64,000 nt of DNA from Sphaerolaimus hirsutus. Lineage: Eukaryota > Nematoda > Chromadorea > Monhysterida > Sphaerolaimidae. Below, in pieces: positions 55,053 to 64,000 of the stretch; within the stretch, counting starts at the first letter, position 1, and each line of letters begins with the position of its first letter. Made by a program: the position numbers and the translations under genes. Below the pieces are notes generated by a model, which was not told the origin of the DNA, searched no databases, and was given only the letters and a program-made list of their open reading frames with translations. The stretch is from the NCBI GenBank assembly GCA_964036195.1, contig OZ038456.1:25149792-25213791 (forward strand), read 5' to 3'.

Positions 55053-55202
55053 TGCCAACATTTTGTAACGCGTTTGAAACGAGACTTTATTGGATTGCGT
55101 GACCGCCTTTCTCATTTTGCACAGGAGCGGCACTTAATTATTAAAGATAAGTTAGCTGCTAAATATGTCGCACGAAAACAACCTCTGAAATGTTTTCATA
55201 TT
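55053..55202 (+). pseudogene. Candidate exon cut by a MITE
   Basis: A nine-T tract and GGCTCAG acceptor precede 55053. The frame CQHFVTRLKRDFIGLRDRLS continues open for about 48 codons as a basic, helix-forming sequence until the MITE at 55203. A diverged duplicate of the same acceptor and exon start lies at 56438-56503, which supports a real exon. Family not recognised. Confidence 0.4.
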
Positions 55203-55991
55203 TGGGGACTTTCATTCTAAAAGTTCACATATCCAGATTTTTCGATTTTTCAAAATCGCATTTTAAAGTTTGGCGCTGGCCCGGCAGCGCCATGTTTGGG
55301 CGACAAAGCTTGCCCTGCACGTTTCAGATATCTCAGACATTTGTCTATAATTTTTGTGTCCCTAAATTTTGTCAGCTGGGAAATATTTTGGGAGTTATGT
55401 CATATTTTGTAACCACCCAAAATAAGGAGTAAATTTGAAAATTTGAACTTGAAATGTGAATAACTTCCTAACGGTGCATCGCAAGGCAAAACCAATTACA
55501 CCACTGAAAAGCCCGTTTCGAAAAGTACCCAAACCTAAATTTTCAGATCTATTTTTATATCCGTACTCGATTTATAGAGCAAAATATTTTTGGAAATTCA
55601 CGTATGAACTTTTGGATATTAATTTTTATTTTGTATGGGAATTCCAGCCGGCTCTTCGCGAGCGATCAGGAGCACGCGTGAACTTTTGGAAATGAAACTA
55701 TTTTTAGGACTTGTGAACTTATGAAATGAAACTCCTGTGGTCTGGGATGGATATGTGAACTTTCGACGTGAAACTTCTGTTTTTCATAGGGGATTTGAGA
55801 TGGATATGTGAACTTTCGATATGAAAATGGTGATTTTTCTGAAAATCGGTACCACTGTATCTCAGGAACGAAATGGACTATAATGCTGAATTTTTTCTAA
55901 AATGTGAAAAACTATACGAGGAGGTTAAATCCTCGCTTAACTCGATTTTTCTGGATTTGGCGCTTGTGAACTTTTGGAACGTGAGTCTCCA
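55203..55991. mobile_element. TGGGGACTTTCATTC TIR element, 789 bp
   Basis: TGGGGACTTTCATTCTAAA at the left and GGAACGTGAGTCTCCA at the right. GTGAACTTTTGGA-type motifs repeat inside. The second copy, 58351-59482, carries a hAT; this one shows its empty site at about 55740 (GGTCTGGGATGG). Confidence 0.75.
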
Positions 55992-56437
55992 TTTACATTC
56001 AATTTTATATTTCAATTCTTTATAATTTTTAATAATTATAATCAATTTTTATAATACAATTCAATTCAATTCAATATTTATTTTTACGGACTGGTCTGTG
56101 AACTCAGATTATGTGAATAGTCAAAAATGTCAAAAATGAGGTCAAAAATAGAATATTCAGATTCTGACGATTATTTTAAGTGTTCAATGGTCAAAATCGG
56201 CTCAGAAATGGGCTAGTTCTAAATTTTTGTTTAAAGTGCTGCTTTTATGCTGAATGGGAATGGACTGGGAAGTAAATTGCTGAAAGCAAAGTGAAAAAAA
56301 TGATAATTTTACTTCGTCTTTGTCATTTTACTTCTCAATTCACTTCGCCCTTGCCATTTCATTTAGCTTTTGCAATTTCACTTCTCCACTTATCCATGTA
56401 TACGCTGCAAAAAATCTAAGCCCGGTTTTTGGCTCAG
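55992..56437. other. AT-rich stretch, simple repeats
   Basis: (AATTC)n-like and GTCAAAAATG repeats, then ACTTC/TTTGCC motifs like those of 8605-8823. No gene. Confidence 0.35.
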
Positions 56438-56503
56438 TGCCAACATTTCGTAATGTATTTGAAAGGCGACTGCATTTCTTATTTTGCACAGGAGCAGAGC
56501 TGA
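56438..56503 (+). pseudogene. Diverged duplicate of exon 55053
   Basis: The GGCTCAG acceptor and the CQHFV start are kept, then the frame reaches a TGA at 56501. Probably a decayed tandem copy. Confidence 0.35.
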
Positions 56504-56744
56504 TGCGTCCAGAACAGCCGCGGCAGGTTTGTGACGTTTCAACAACAAAAAATCAGCGACATGTGAGTTTTTGACGCACCGCACACTGGAATTTCTAGTT
56601 AGTATTGAAGGCGGCCGACACACTAGTTGACACACTGACTAGTGTCAACTGATTAGTGTCAACTCAGATTTCGGCTTCACGTGTCGCTGAGCGATCTTCC
56701 AATGCGCCTGTCATAATATTTATTTTTCAACACTGCCGCATGCA

Positions 56745-57480
56745 GGGGTAGGAAAGGGGGGTTTACCCCCCCCCCCCCCCAAACCGCCCAGGTATCTATC
56801 TATCCGGGAGGCAAAATTCTACCAGCTATCTATCTATCTGGTACGATTTTTGAGAAACTATACCACAATTTTCGCTCAAAATCACTATTTTTCGTACCTT
56901 TATATAGATTTTCACCTCCAAAATCACTAGCTCATGCGTCTAAATGCCTATTTTCAGCTATTTTTGGTACTATATGTCCTTATATACCAATGTTTAGCCA
57001 TTTTTCAGTTACTTTTAGCGATTTTTCTCCTTTTCTTCCCTTCTATGCCTATGTATTGAACCCCCGCGAACAGGGGTAGGAAAGGGGGGGCTGGGGGGGG
57101 GGTATCCCCCCCTAAACCGCCCAGCTATCTATCTATCCCGGAGGGAAAATTTTGGGCTACTATCCCCTAAACCCCCCCCCCCCCAAATCGGCCAGCTATC
57201 AATCTATGTGGAGCGATTTTTGAGAAACTATACCCCAATTTTCGCTCAAAATTGCTATTTTTCATATCTTTATAAAGTATTTCACCTCCAAAATCACTTA
57301 TTCATGCGTCTAACTGCCTATTTTCAGCTATTTTTAGTACTATATGTCCTTATATACCAATTTTTAGCCATTTTTCACCTACTTTTAGCGAATTTTCTCC
57401 TTTTCTTCCCTTCTATGCCTATATATTGAGCCCCCGCGAACCCCCTCCCCCCAAACCCCTCCCCCAACCCCTCAATGTTG
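56745..57480. repeat. Tandem CTATCTATC/C-run unit
   Basis: Two units (about 56745-57070 and 57071-57480) share CCAGGTATCTATCTATC-type starts and TTTCGCTCAAAATC. Relatives lie at 3700-3950, 12545-12670 and 60569-61334. Confidence 0.65.
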
Positions 57481-58080
57481 ACAAATAAAAGGATATTTTT
57501 GACACAAATCACCACTTACAATGCTATCCCATGGCTCCACAGCCATTGTATGGTCATATATAACATCACAGAGTATTGCCACTATCATATATACCTATAT
57601 ATGTTGACACAAGGTCATATCTGGGAGCTTTTAAACAACGTTTTTTTTAAACAACGTTGTTTTTTTAAACAACATCGAGTTAAAAAAACGTTTTTTTTCC
57701 AACCCTAGTCTTAATCCGTTTTTGTAGACATTTCAGTAATTAAAATCCATCAAATGGAACACTGCTCACTTAAAAAATTCACGAAAATCTCTACTCTAAA
57801 AAATGTAATACAATAAATTCCCGACCAGTGTCCATGTTGCACATTTTGGCAAATTGCGGTGGCGATTTTCATTCGAAATAGAGATGGCCGGGAGTTTTTC
57901 AAAGGTTTTTTAAAAAACAAACATTTTATTTAAAAAAAACCCGATCATCGAAACCGTTAAAAAAACAACCTTGGCCGAAATTTTTAGTACTAAGCACTAG
58001 GTATTCTGCAATTTTTTGCGCGCAAGCGCGCAATTTCACCTACATTTTACCATTTGTGGTGGTTTTCATTGGTTTTGGGT
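57481..58080. other. TTTAAACAACG repeats and spacer
   Basis: TTTTTAAACAACG motifs at 57635-57700 end in CCAACCCTAG, like the TAGGGTTGG hAT ends; similar motifs lie at 57890-57970 and 63590-63800. No gene. Confidence 0.4.
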
Positions 58081-58149
58081 CATTTTAGTGTAATTAGTCC
58101 CCAATTCGCCAGCTGTTCGTGCCACCGCGGGGGTGCCGGAGCGGCGGGC

Positions 58150-58210
58150 TGCAGCTGATTGGTGCGGCGGGACTCCGCCCCCGACTCCGCCCCCGACTCC
58201 GCCCCCCGCG
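58150..58210 (+). promoter_or_regulatory. GC-box/CCAAT promoter candidate
   Basis: Three tandem 12-mers GACTCCGCCCCC (58171-58206) form an Sp1-type GC-box array, with ATTGG (inverted CCAAT) at 58156-58160 and a local GC peak in AT-rich DNA. An ATG lies 54 bp downstream. Confidence 0.4.
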
Positions 58211-58259
58211 CCACAGCCAAGCACAGACTTTGCTCTGCTCGGCCAGCTGGGCCACAGCT

Positions 58260-58287
58260 ATGGCGAAGCGGCAGACTTGTTTTTCAG
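58260..58287 (+). CDS. Possible short first coding exon
   Basis: ATGGCGAAGCGGCAGACTTG encodes MAKRQTC, then FS, and stops at a TTTTTCAG|GTTTAG donor. It sits just downstream of the GC boxes. No partner exon was confirmed, and the opposite strand is also open (58094-58363), so the call is weak. Confidence 0.25.
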
Positions 58288-58350
58288 GTTTAGTGTTTTT
58301 GTTGTTCTTGTTTTTTTTTGGTGGGGGGCAGTTAGGGTTGGGATGATATA

Positions 58351-59482
58351 TGGGGACTTTCATTCTGAAAGTTCACATATCCAGAGCACACATGAACTTT
58401 TGGAAATAAAACTATTTTTTGGACTTGTGAACTTATGAAATGAAACTCCTGTGGTCTGGGATTAGGGTTCAAACGATATGACTTTTCGATATCGATATTC
58501 AATATTTTTTTCTGAAACTCGATATTCGATATCGATATGATATGAAACCTCGATATCGATATTCAATATTCGATATTGAAAAATGGTCGATATTTGATAT
58601 TTCAATATTTTCGGTGTTCGATATTGCAATTTGCTTTTGGTATAGCAAGGCATATTTCAAGTGGCATATTTTATTTTCATGTGGTTGCACACATCGTTAA
58701 TCATCTCTTTACTGAGATGTGAATGGTACAAGTGATTTTAAGAAGGTTTACATCACTCACGTAGTAGAAAAACAAGTAGAAAATGGAAGAGAAACATGAT
58801 GAATCAAAGTGTATCAGACAAATAACAATTGGTAGATATTACAGTTCATGCTTATAACCTAATTGCTCAAGGGCATGTTGCAAAAAATAGCATATCAGCA
58901 TTTTCTAGCTTCAAAATTAGCACTCCAACAAAAATTACATTATAAATACTGTACTTTTACTCATCAAATACAATACTATAAGCAAATCAGATCAATAATA
59001 AATATCTCAAAATGAAAATGATAACTTGATTAAGGGACACAATGCAGGTTCGATATGGCACAATATATCGAAAAAATGGTCGATATTCGATATCTATATT
59101 CGATATTTTTTCAAAATTTTCGATATCGATATTCGATATTTTTTCAAAATTTTCGATATCGATATTCGATATTCATTATGAAAAAATTGTCGATATCCGA
59201 TATTCGATACGATATATCGTTTGAACCCTATCTGGGATGGATATGTGAACTTTCGACGTGAAACTTCTGTTTTTCATAGGGGATTGGAGATGGATATGTA
59301 CACTTTCGATATGAAAATTGTGATTTTTCTGAAAATCGGTACCGCTGTATCTCAGGAACGAAATGGACTATAATGCAGATTTTTTTTCTAAAATGTGAAA
59401 AACTATACGTGGAGGTCAAATCCACGCTTAACTCGATTTTTCTGGATTTGGCGCTTGTGAACTTTTGGAATGGAAGTCCCCA
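58351..59482. mobile_element. TGGGGACTTTCATTC TIR element, middle of three
   Basis: TGGGGACTTTCATTCTGAAA to GGAATGGAAGTCCCCA, with TA outside each end. Same family as 55203-55991. Confidence 0.75.
58463..59230. mobile_element. hAT element with GATATCGATATTCGA arrays, 768 bp
   Basis: TAGGGTTCAAACGATAT to ATATCGTTTGAACCCTA, with perfect duplication TCTGGGAT (58455-58462 and 59231-59238). The empty site is in the sister element near 55742. Both ends carry arrays of CGATATTCGATATCGA. Confidence 0.92.
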
Positions 59483-59568
59483 TATCGTATCGGATATCGA
59501 CAATTTTTTCATATCAAATATCAATATCGAAAAGTCATACGGTCCCAACCCTAGAGGCAGTGCGATTT

Positions 59569-59821
59569 CCTGGGGGCAGTCCCAAGCCCTGTAAAACGTA
59601 AAGTAAAGTGTCAAATGTAAAGTCAAGTGCAAAGTAAAGTGTCAATTGTCATGACAAAAGTAAAGTATAGTGTCAATTGTCATGCAAAGTTCAATAATAA
59701 AATCTTTTCTTTTTTTTTGTTTTGATTGACACTTTACTTTACATTTGACACTTTACTTTACACTTTACTTTACATTTGACACTTTACTTTACACTTTACA
59801 GGGCTTGGGACTGCCACCTGG
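59569..59821. mobile_element. MITE, CAGTCCCA(G/A) family
   Basis: CTGGGGGCAGTCCCAAGCCC to GGGCTTGGGACTGCCACCTG, with AAAGTGTCAA motifs in both orientations. Confidence 0.7.
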
Positions 59822-59829
59822 ATGGTGTC

Positions 59830-60496
59830 TAGGGTTGGAAAAAATCGATTTTTTTTAACGTTTCCGATTTAAAAAAAATAAAAATCGCTGGGGTCAAAAT
59901 TGGCCCCAATTCTTGCTAAAATCACCTCTAAAGGTGATTAAAGCCATATAAACTGATAGGCGATGAACACTTATGCTTTCTGTGGTAATACAAGTGCTGT
60001 AGAGCTTTAGAAAAGCTTGAAAGTCAGTTATTTTTAAGTTTAAAAGTAATTAACTAGTTATATTTGCCGCGTGAATTACATATCATCGACCATTTGTGAT
60101 TTTGTTTGCAGAAATTGCACGTTCTTGTTGAGAACAAAATATAAACATTTGGGAGTGAACGTGAATGCATTGGCATAAATATTTGATTTTAAAACACATA
60201 GCACAACTATGAATAATTTCCGAAATGATTCACAGCCTACCTTACATGCTTGAAAGTACGCAGAAATGGGTGCTACACCACAAAATTAGTTGTAAAAGAA
60301 ATGAAACAAGCAAATGATGGATTGCCTACATGAAAATGCATGCTTGCGCACAAAATTTTTGCATTTTACCTAGTGCATGATTACCAAAATTTTTCGCCAG
60401 CGATTTTTTTTTTAAATCGGTACGGGTGCTGCGATTTAAAAAAAAAATCAGAATTAAAAAAAAAAAATCGCTTAAAAACATCGCTTGCCAACCCTA
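59830..60496. mobile_element. hAT element TAGGGTTGG, 667 bp
   Basis: TAGGGTTGGAAAAAATCG to CGCTTGCCAACCCTA, with perfect duplication ATGGTGTC (59822-59829 and 60497-60504). The ends have repeated AAAATCG/CGATTTT; the middle is unique and AT-rich. Confidence 0.92.
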
Positions 60497-60568
60497 ATGG
60501 TGTCAACACTTGAATTTACGGTTCTGGGTTTCCAGTAGTCAAACTTCTTACCTTAAAGTTTTCTATTA

Positions 60569-61334
60569 GGGGTCTCCTAGGGGAGGGGGGGGGGCTGCCC
60601 CCCCAAATCCCCCAGCTATCTATCTATCTCGGAGCCCGGAGGCAAATTTTTGTTCTGCTTTCTGTTAGATGTGTAGTTGTAGTGTGTTGAGCAACTTTGG
60701 TTTATGAAATGACTGGCATTTAAATTGTTCAAAAGACACATTTGTAGTACGTTCTTTTACCTGGGAAAAAAGTGTTTTTTCTTCAAAACCAAATATTGGT
60801 TTCGGCATTCTCGTTTTAAATACTGGCTTCGATCTTCGCTTTGAAAAACGTTAGAAACCTGTCAAAAACTCCGCTATCGCTCTATCCGCTATCGAGTCAC
60901 AATTTTTAGCTACTACCCGCTGAAACCAACTCATCCGAAATCCCTCAACTATGCATTTGCAACTCTGGAGCGATTTTTGAGAATTTTGCTCTTTTTTTTC
61001 GCTAAAAATCTCTGATTTTCATCTTATAGTTTATAGTTTTTCACCTTCAACATCGCGATTTTCAGTTATATGTGGCTATATACCTATTTTTAGCTATTTT
61101 TGACCTATTTTGGCTACTTTAATCCATTTTAGTGGTTTCCCACGTTTCTGCCTCAAATAAGCCTTGAGAAGACCTATACCTAAACCTGTACCTATACCTT
61201 CAAAAACCGTATATATTTTGCCCCGCCCCCCCCCCACCCCCACCAAAAAAATATTCAGCTATTTATCTATTTCTCCATAGGAGCGATTTGCTATCTATCC
61301 AACCCCCCGCAGGGTCGAAATCTTGGAGACCCCT
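60569..61334. mobile_element. TIR element AGGGGTCTCC with CTATCTATC motifs
   Basis: AGGGGTCTCCTAGG is mirrored by TTGGAGACCCCT. Same family as 56745-57480. No target duplication was seen. Confidence 0.5.
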
Positions 61335-61363
61335 GCCGCGAACATTGTATCGTTAGATGGGTG

Positions 61364-61700
61364 CAGGGACGTAGCCAGGATTTTTGAGCAGGGGGGAGGT
61401 CGGATTGTATACGGAGCCCGGCGAACGGGGGGGGGGGGCGACGCCCCCCCTTTTTTTTCCTCTGCAGTATGGGAATGGCGCCATGGCGCTTGCGCCATTC
61501 GTAGACGTAACGTCATGGCGCCACTGGCGCTGGCATCGGCGCCAAAACAGCTGTATGTCTGTATCCTACAGGCATATACAGCGACACGGACAGGAATTTA
61601 GGCTTTTTAGTGGCTTTGAGGCCGCGCATACTTGTCAACTGGAAATATATGTTATGTGACGGTAAAATGCGTGCCCCCCCCCCCCCTGGCTACGTCCTTG
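61364..61700. mobile_element. hAT element CAGGGACGTAGCCAGG, 337 bp
   Basis: Ends CAGGGACGTAGCCAGG and CCTGGCTACGTCCTTG, with perfect duplication GATGGGTG (61356-61363 and 61701-61708). The interior includes a GGCGCC cluster. Confidence 0.92.
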
Positions 61701-61736
61701 GATGGGTGGTAAGCCGGTAAATGTTATGGTCACTAG

Positions 61737-62135
61737 CAAGGACGTATCCAGGGGGGGGGGCTGCCGAAATTTCGTCCCCATGCATTGTATTTTCAGCGGA
61801 TCGGTCCCTGTAAACCAATATCCTTGGAAATAAACACATTTTTGCGACTTTCGCTGTATATTTATGTATATTTACATAGCGTATATTTACATAGCGTATT
61901 ACTATATATTTAAATGTAAATATATTTATGTATATTTACATTTAAATATATAGCGGTTCCTAGCGCTGGCGCCAACGCCAATAGCGCCATGGCGTGGCGT
62001 CTTTGTATGGCGCTAGCGTCAAAACGCCTTTTCGTCCTTACATTTCGTCCTTTCGGCTGAGCCCCCCCCCCCCGTTCGCCAGCCCCCGTAAACAAGCAGC
62101 CCCCCCCCCGCTCAAAAATCCTGGATACGTCCCTG
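61737..62135. mobile_element. hAT element CAAGGACGTATCCAGG, 399 bp
   Basis: Ends CAAGGACGTATCCAGG and CCTGGATACGTCCCTG, with perfect duplication GTCACTAG (61729-61736 and 62136-62143). It carries (TATATTTACAT)n and GGCGCC motifs. It inserted 28 bp beyond the previous element's duplication. Confidence 0.92.
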
Positions 62136-62178
62136 GTCACTAGCGACGCCACTTAGAACAACACGGGTTAACATTCAG

Positions 62179-62384
62179 TCTCAAAAATGCAGGAAATGCA
62201 GCTGCACGTGGAACGAAGTGGCACAGGGCGAAATCGGTCTGGCCGAGGCGGCACAAGACGCTGGGAAATACTGCGAGTTCCATCTTTTCCATGTTGTGTT
62301 GAAACGAGTACCGATTAAAAAAACGCGTCCCCCCAACGAGAAAATTTTTTGCCACCTACCTCTGGAGAAGCGATTTGCCATCTA
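62179..62384 (+). CDS. Candidate host exon (strand not certain)
   Basis: An AACATTCAG acceptor precedes 62179. The frame SQKCRKCSCTWNEVAQGEIG runs open for 68 codons up to a MITE at 62385, with a Cys cluster at its start and GC-rich codons. The complementary strand is also open for 60-70 codons, so the strand cannot be settled. If plus, a small intron with GTAAGC at 61709 may precede it, holding the hAT at 61737. No family recognised. Confidence 0.3.
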
Positions 62385-62551
62385 CCGTATTTCCTCGAAA
62401 TCCCCCCTGGGGGTTTATTTTTCAGAGTGGAAATTTTGAGGGGGGTTTTTCGAGGGGGGTTTATTATTTCGTCAGAAATTTTCGTGAATTTGGTAGTAAA
62501 GATAACGTGAAAACGTGCCCAAAAGGGGTAATGAACGTGATGAAATAGGAT
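62385..62551. mobile_element. CCGTATTTCC MITE, left part
   Basis: CCGTATTTCCTCGAAATCCC with TA before it; cut by the hAT at 62552. Resembles the ends of 1597-5586. Confidence 0.55.
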
Positions 62552-63059
62552 TAGGGTTCAAACGGGACCAGTTTTCCGGACCGGGACCGGGACCAAAAAT
62601 TTTCTACTGTCGGGACCGGGACTGGGGTGTCGGGACCGGGACCAGGACCGGGACTGGCCTTTTTCAATTGTCGGGACCGGGACCGGGACTGGGGTGTCGG
62701 GACCGGGACCAGGACCGGGACTGGCCTTTTTCAATTGTCGGGACCGGGACCGGGACTGGGGTGTCTTGGACTGGGACCGGGATTAATTGACTCACAACTA
62801 TAGTTAGGAGCAACAGAAAAAAATTGTAGAATGGATGGAAAAAACGTCATTTTTTCCATCCCTTGTCGGGACCACTGAAAAATTCCGGGACCGGGACTGG
62901 GGTGTCGGGACCGGGACTGGGGTGTCGGGACCGGGACCGGGACTGGCATTTTGTAATTGTCGGGACCGGGACCGGGACTGGGGTGTCGGGACCGGGACCG
63001 CCCCAGTCCCGACTTTTTGTTGAACCATGTACCGGGACCTCGGTCCCGTTTGAACCCTA
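62552..63059. mobile_element. hAT element with GGGACC arrays, 508 bp
   Basis: TAGGGTTCAAACGGGACC to GGTCCCGTTTGAACCCTA, with perfect duplication AATAGGAT (62544-62551 and 63060-63067). The interior is built from CGGGACCGGGACTGGGGTGT units. The TIR TAGGGTTCAAACG is the same as in 58463-59230, although the motif arrays differ. Confidence 0.93.
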
Positions 63060-63070
63060 AATAGGATATA

Positions 63071-63507
63071 CCGTATTACCTCCAAATTTCCCCAGAGGGT
63101 TTATTATTTCGCCAGCAAAATTTGAGGGGGGGATAATTCGGGGGGGGGGGTCTATTATTTCGCCAGAAATTTTCGGAAATTCCCCATACGCAGACGTAGA
63201 AAAATCAAACAATTACATAGATGTATATGTGTTTATAGGCATATATAACTGTATATACACAAAAACCCTTCCCTAACGTCACTTAATCATAAGTTTTAAC
63301 GTGTGTATTGCATTGTACAGATCGCAAACTGCGGTATTTGTCATTTTACGTTCACGTTACACTCAATTTTAGGGGGGTATTTCGAGGAGGGGGGGTTATT
63401 ATTTCCTCAGCCGAAATTTAGGGGGGTATTTCGAGAGGGGAGTTAATTCAAGGGGGGTTAATTCAAGGGGGGTTTATTCAAAGGGGGGGTATTTCGAGGA
63501 AATACAG
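63071..63507. mobile_element. CCGTATTACC MITE, 437 bp, mixed ends
   Basis: Starts CCGTATTACCTCCAAATT (family B) and ends CGAGGAAATACAG (family A), with TA flanks. Interior of family B. Confidence 0.7.
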
Positions 63508-64000
63508 TATCCAGCCCTCGCGAGGTTCAAAATTTTGAGACCTCTGGTTGGGACTGAAGATGGAGAAATACGTCTTCTGATGACTCCATTTGAAAAAAAT
63601 TTTTAAAAGGTTTTTTTTTAACAACGTTTTTATCAAAAGCTCCCAGATATGGTTGTGAAATCTCTGCAACCGCCGATACAGATTTGTATGCAAAATTGCA
63701 TCCTTCCGTGCAAAAAGTCTAATTGATAAGAAATACTAGAAATTTTATAAAACTTTTTAAAAAAAGACGGGATGACAATTGTGTTTTAAAAACGTTCAAA
63801 ACAACTCCGTCAATCCCTAGTAGTAGCAATCGCTTTTTTGGAAACAGTCTTGCATCTTCAGTAATTTTTTTCTTTTTTTAGTTCTGCATTTTCCAGGTTT
63901 GCGTAGTGTTCTGCTCGAATGGCTGCATGCTTTGAGAAGGCAGAAATTCTGGTGGTTGAAAAATTTTCCCGCGTGAAACCTTGTCAATGATTCAGTTCAA
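63508..64000. other. Window end: TTTAAAACG repeats, no gene seen
   Basis: TTTTTTAACAACGTTTTT and AAAACGTTCAAAAC motifs (63590-63810) resemble 57600-57970, including the shared AGCTCCCAGATATGG. The last 150 bp are unique and non-repetitive, but no exon could be supported. Confidence 0.3.

Larger units (their letters stand above)
58333..59553. mobile_element. hAT element TAGGGTTGGGA, outermost of three
   Basis: TAGGGTTGGGATGATAT to CGGTCCCAACCCTA. The flanking 8-mers are GGGGCAGT (58325-58332) and GAGGCAGT (59554-59561), one mismatch. Its interior was taken over by 58351-59482. Confidence 0.7.

Noticed and set aside
62515-63085. Gly/Thr/Pro repeat ORFs, collagen-like at first sight
   Set aside because: Products of the GGGACC array within a hAT element with TIRs and an 8-bp duplication.

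Overview
This window is nuclear DNA of an animal, almost certainly an invertebrate; the phylum cannot be fixed from the sequence. The evidence is a full-length BEL/Pao LTR retrotransposon primed by a metazoan-type tRNA-Ser, candidate split genes with GT/AG borders, and a dense carpet of short TIR transposons. No bacterial operons, rRNA genes, tRNA genes or CRISPR arrays were seen. Most of the 64 kb is mobile DNA, much of it nested, and true host exons are few and short.

Layout. 1-24.2 kb: MITEs and hAT-type elements, bracketed by an inverted repeat (1-761 against 23410-24166) and containing a 5.3-kb palindrome (964-6246). A candidate host gene on the minus strand starts at a signal-peptide exon (16850), has a Cys-rich exon (15348) and may end at a hydrophobic, GPI-signal-like exon (9029-8850). 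24.3-38.5 kb: a hAT element (24302-38506) split by a young 12.3-kb BEL/Pao element (24880-37147, minus strand). That element has Gag-protease-RT-RNase H, then integrase and a C-terminal envelope-like glycoprotein. It also carries an unexplained, strand-specific saturation with the pentamer TGTGA. 41.2-53.6 kb: a second copy of the 14.4-20.7 kb host segment, expanded by transposons. One is a hAT that carries a piece of another BEL pol gene; another is a six-deep transposon nest. 54-64 kb: possible broken exons, a small GC-box promoter, and a chain of hAT elements with perfect or near-perfect 8-bp duplications.

How it works together. At least ten elements have matching 8-bp flanks and hAT-like termini, and most are packed with arrays of one short motif (GGCGCC, AAACGG, GGGACC, GATATCGA and others). 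These arrays look like overgrown transposase-binding sites. A second group of MITEs shares the terminus CCGTATT and TA target duplications although their interiors differ. The paralogous host segments give natural empty sites, so several insertions can be defined to the base. The retrotransposon is the only element here that encodes near-complete machinery; its polyprotein is broken once, by an in-frame TGA between the RNase H and integrase parts.
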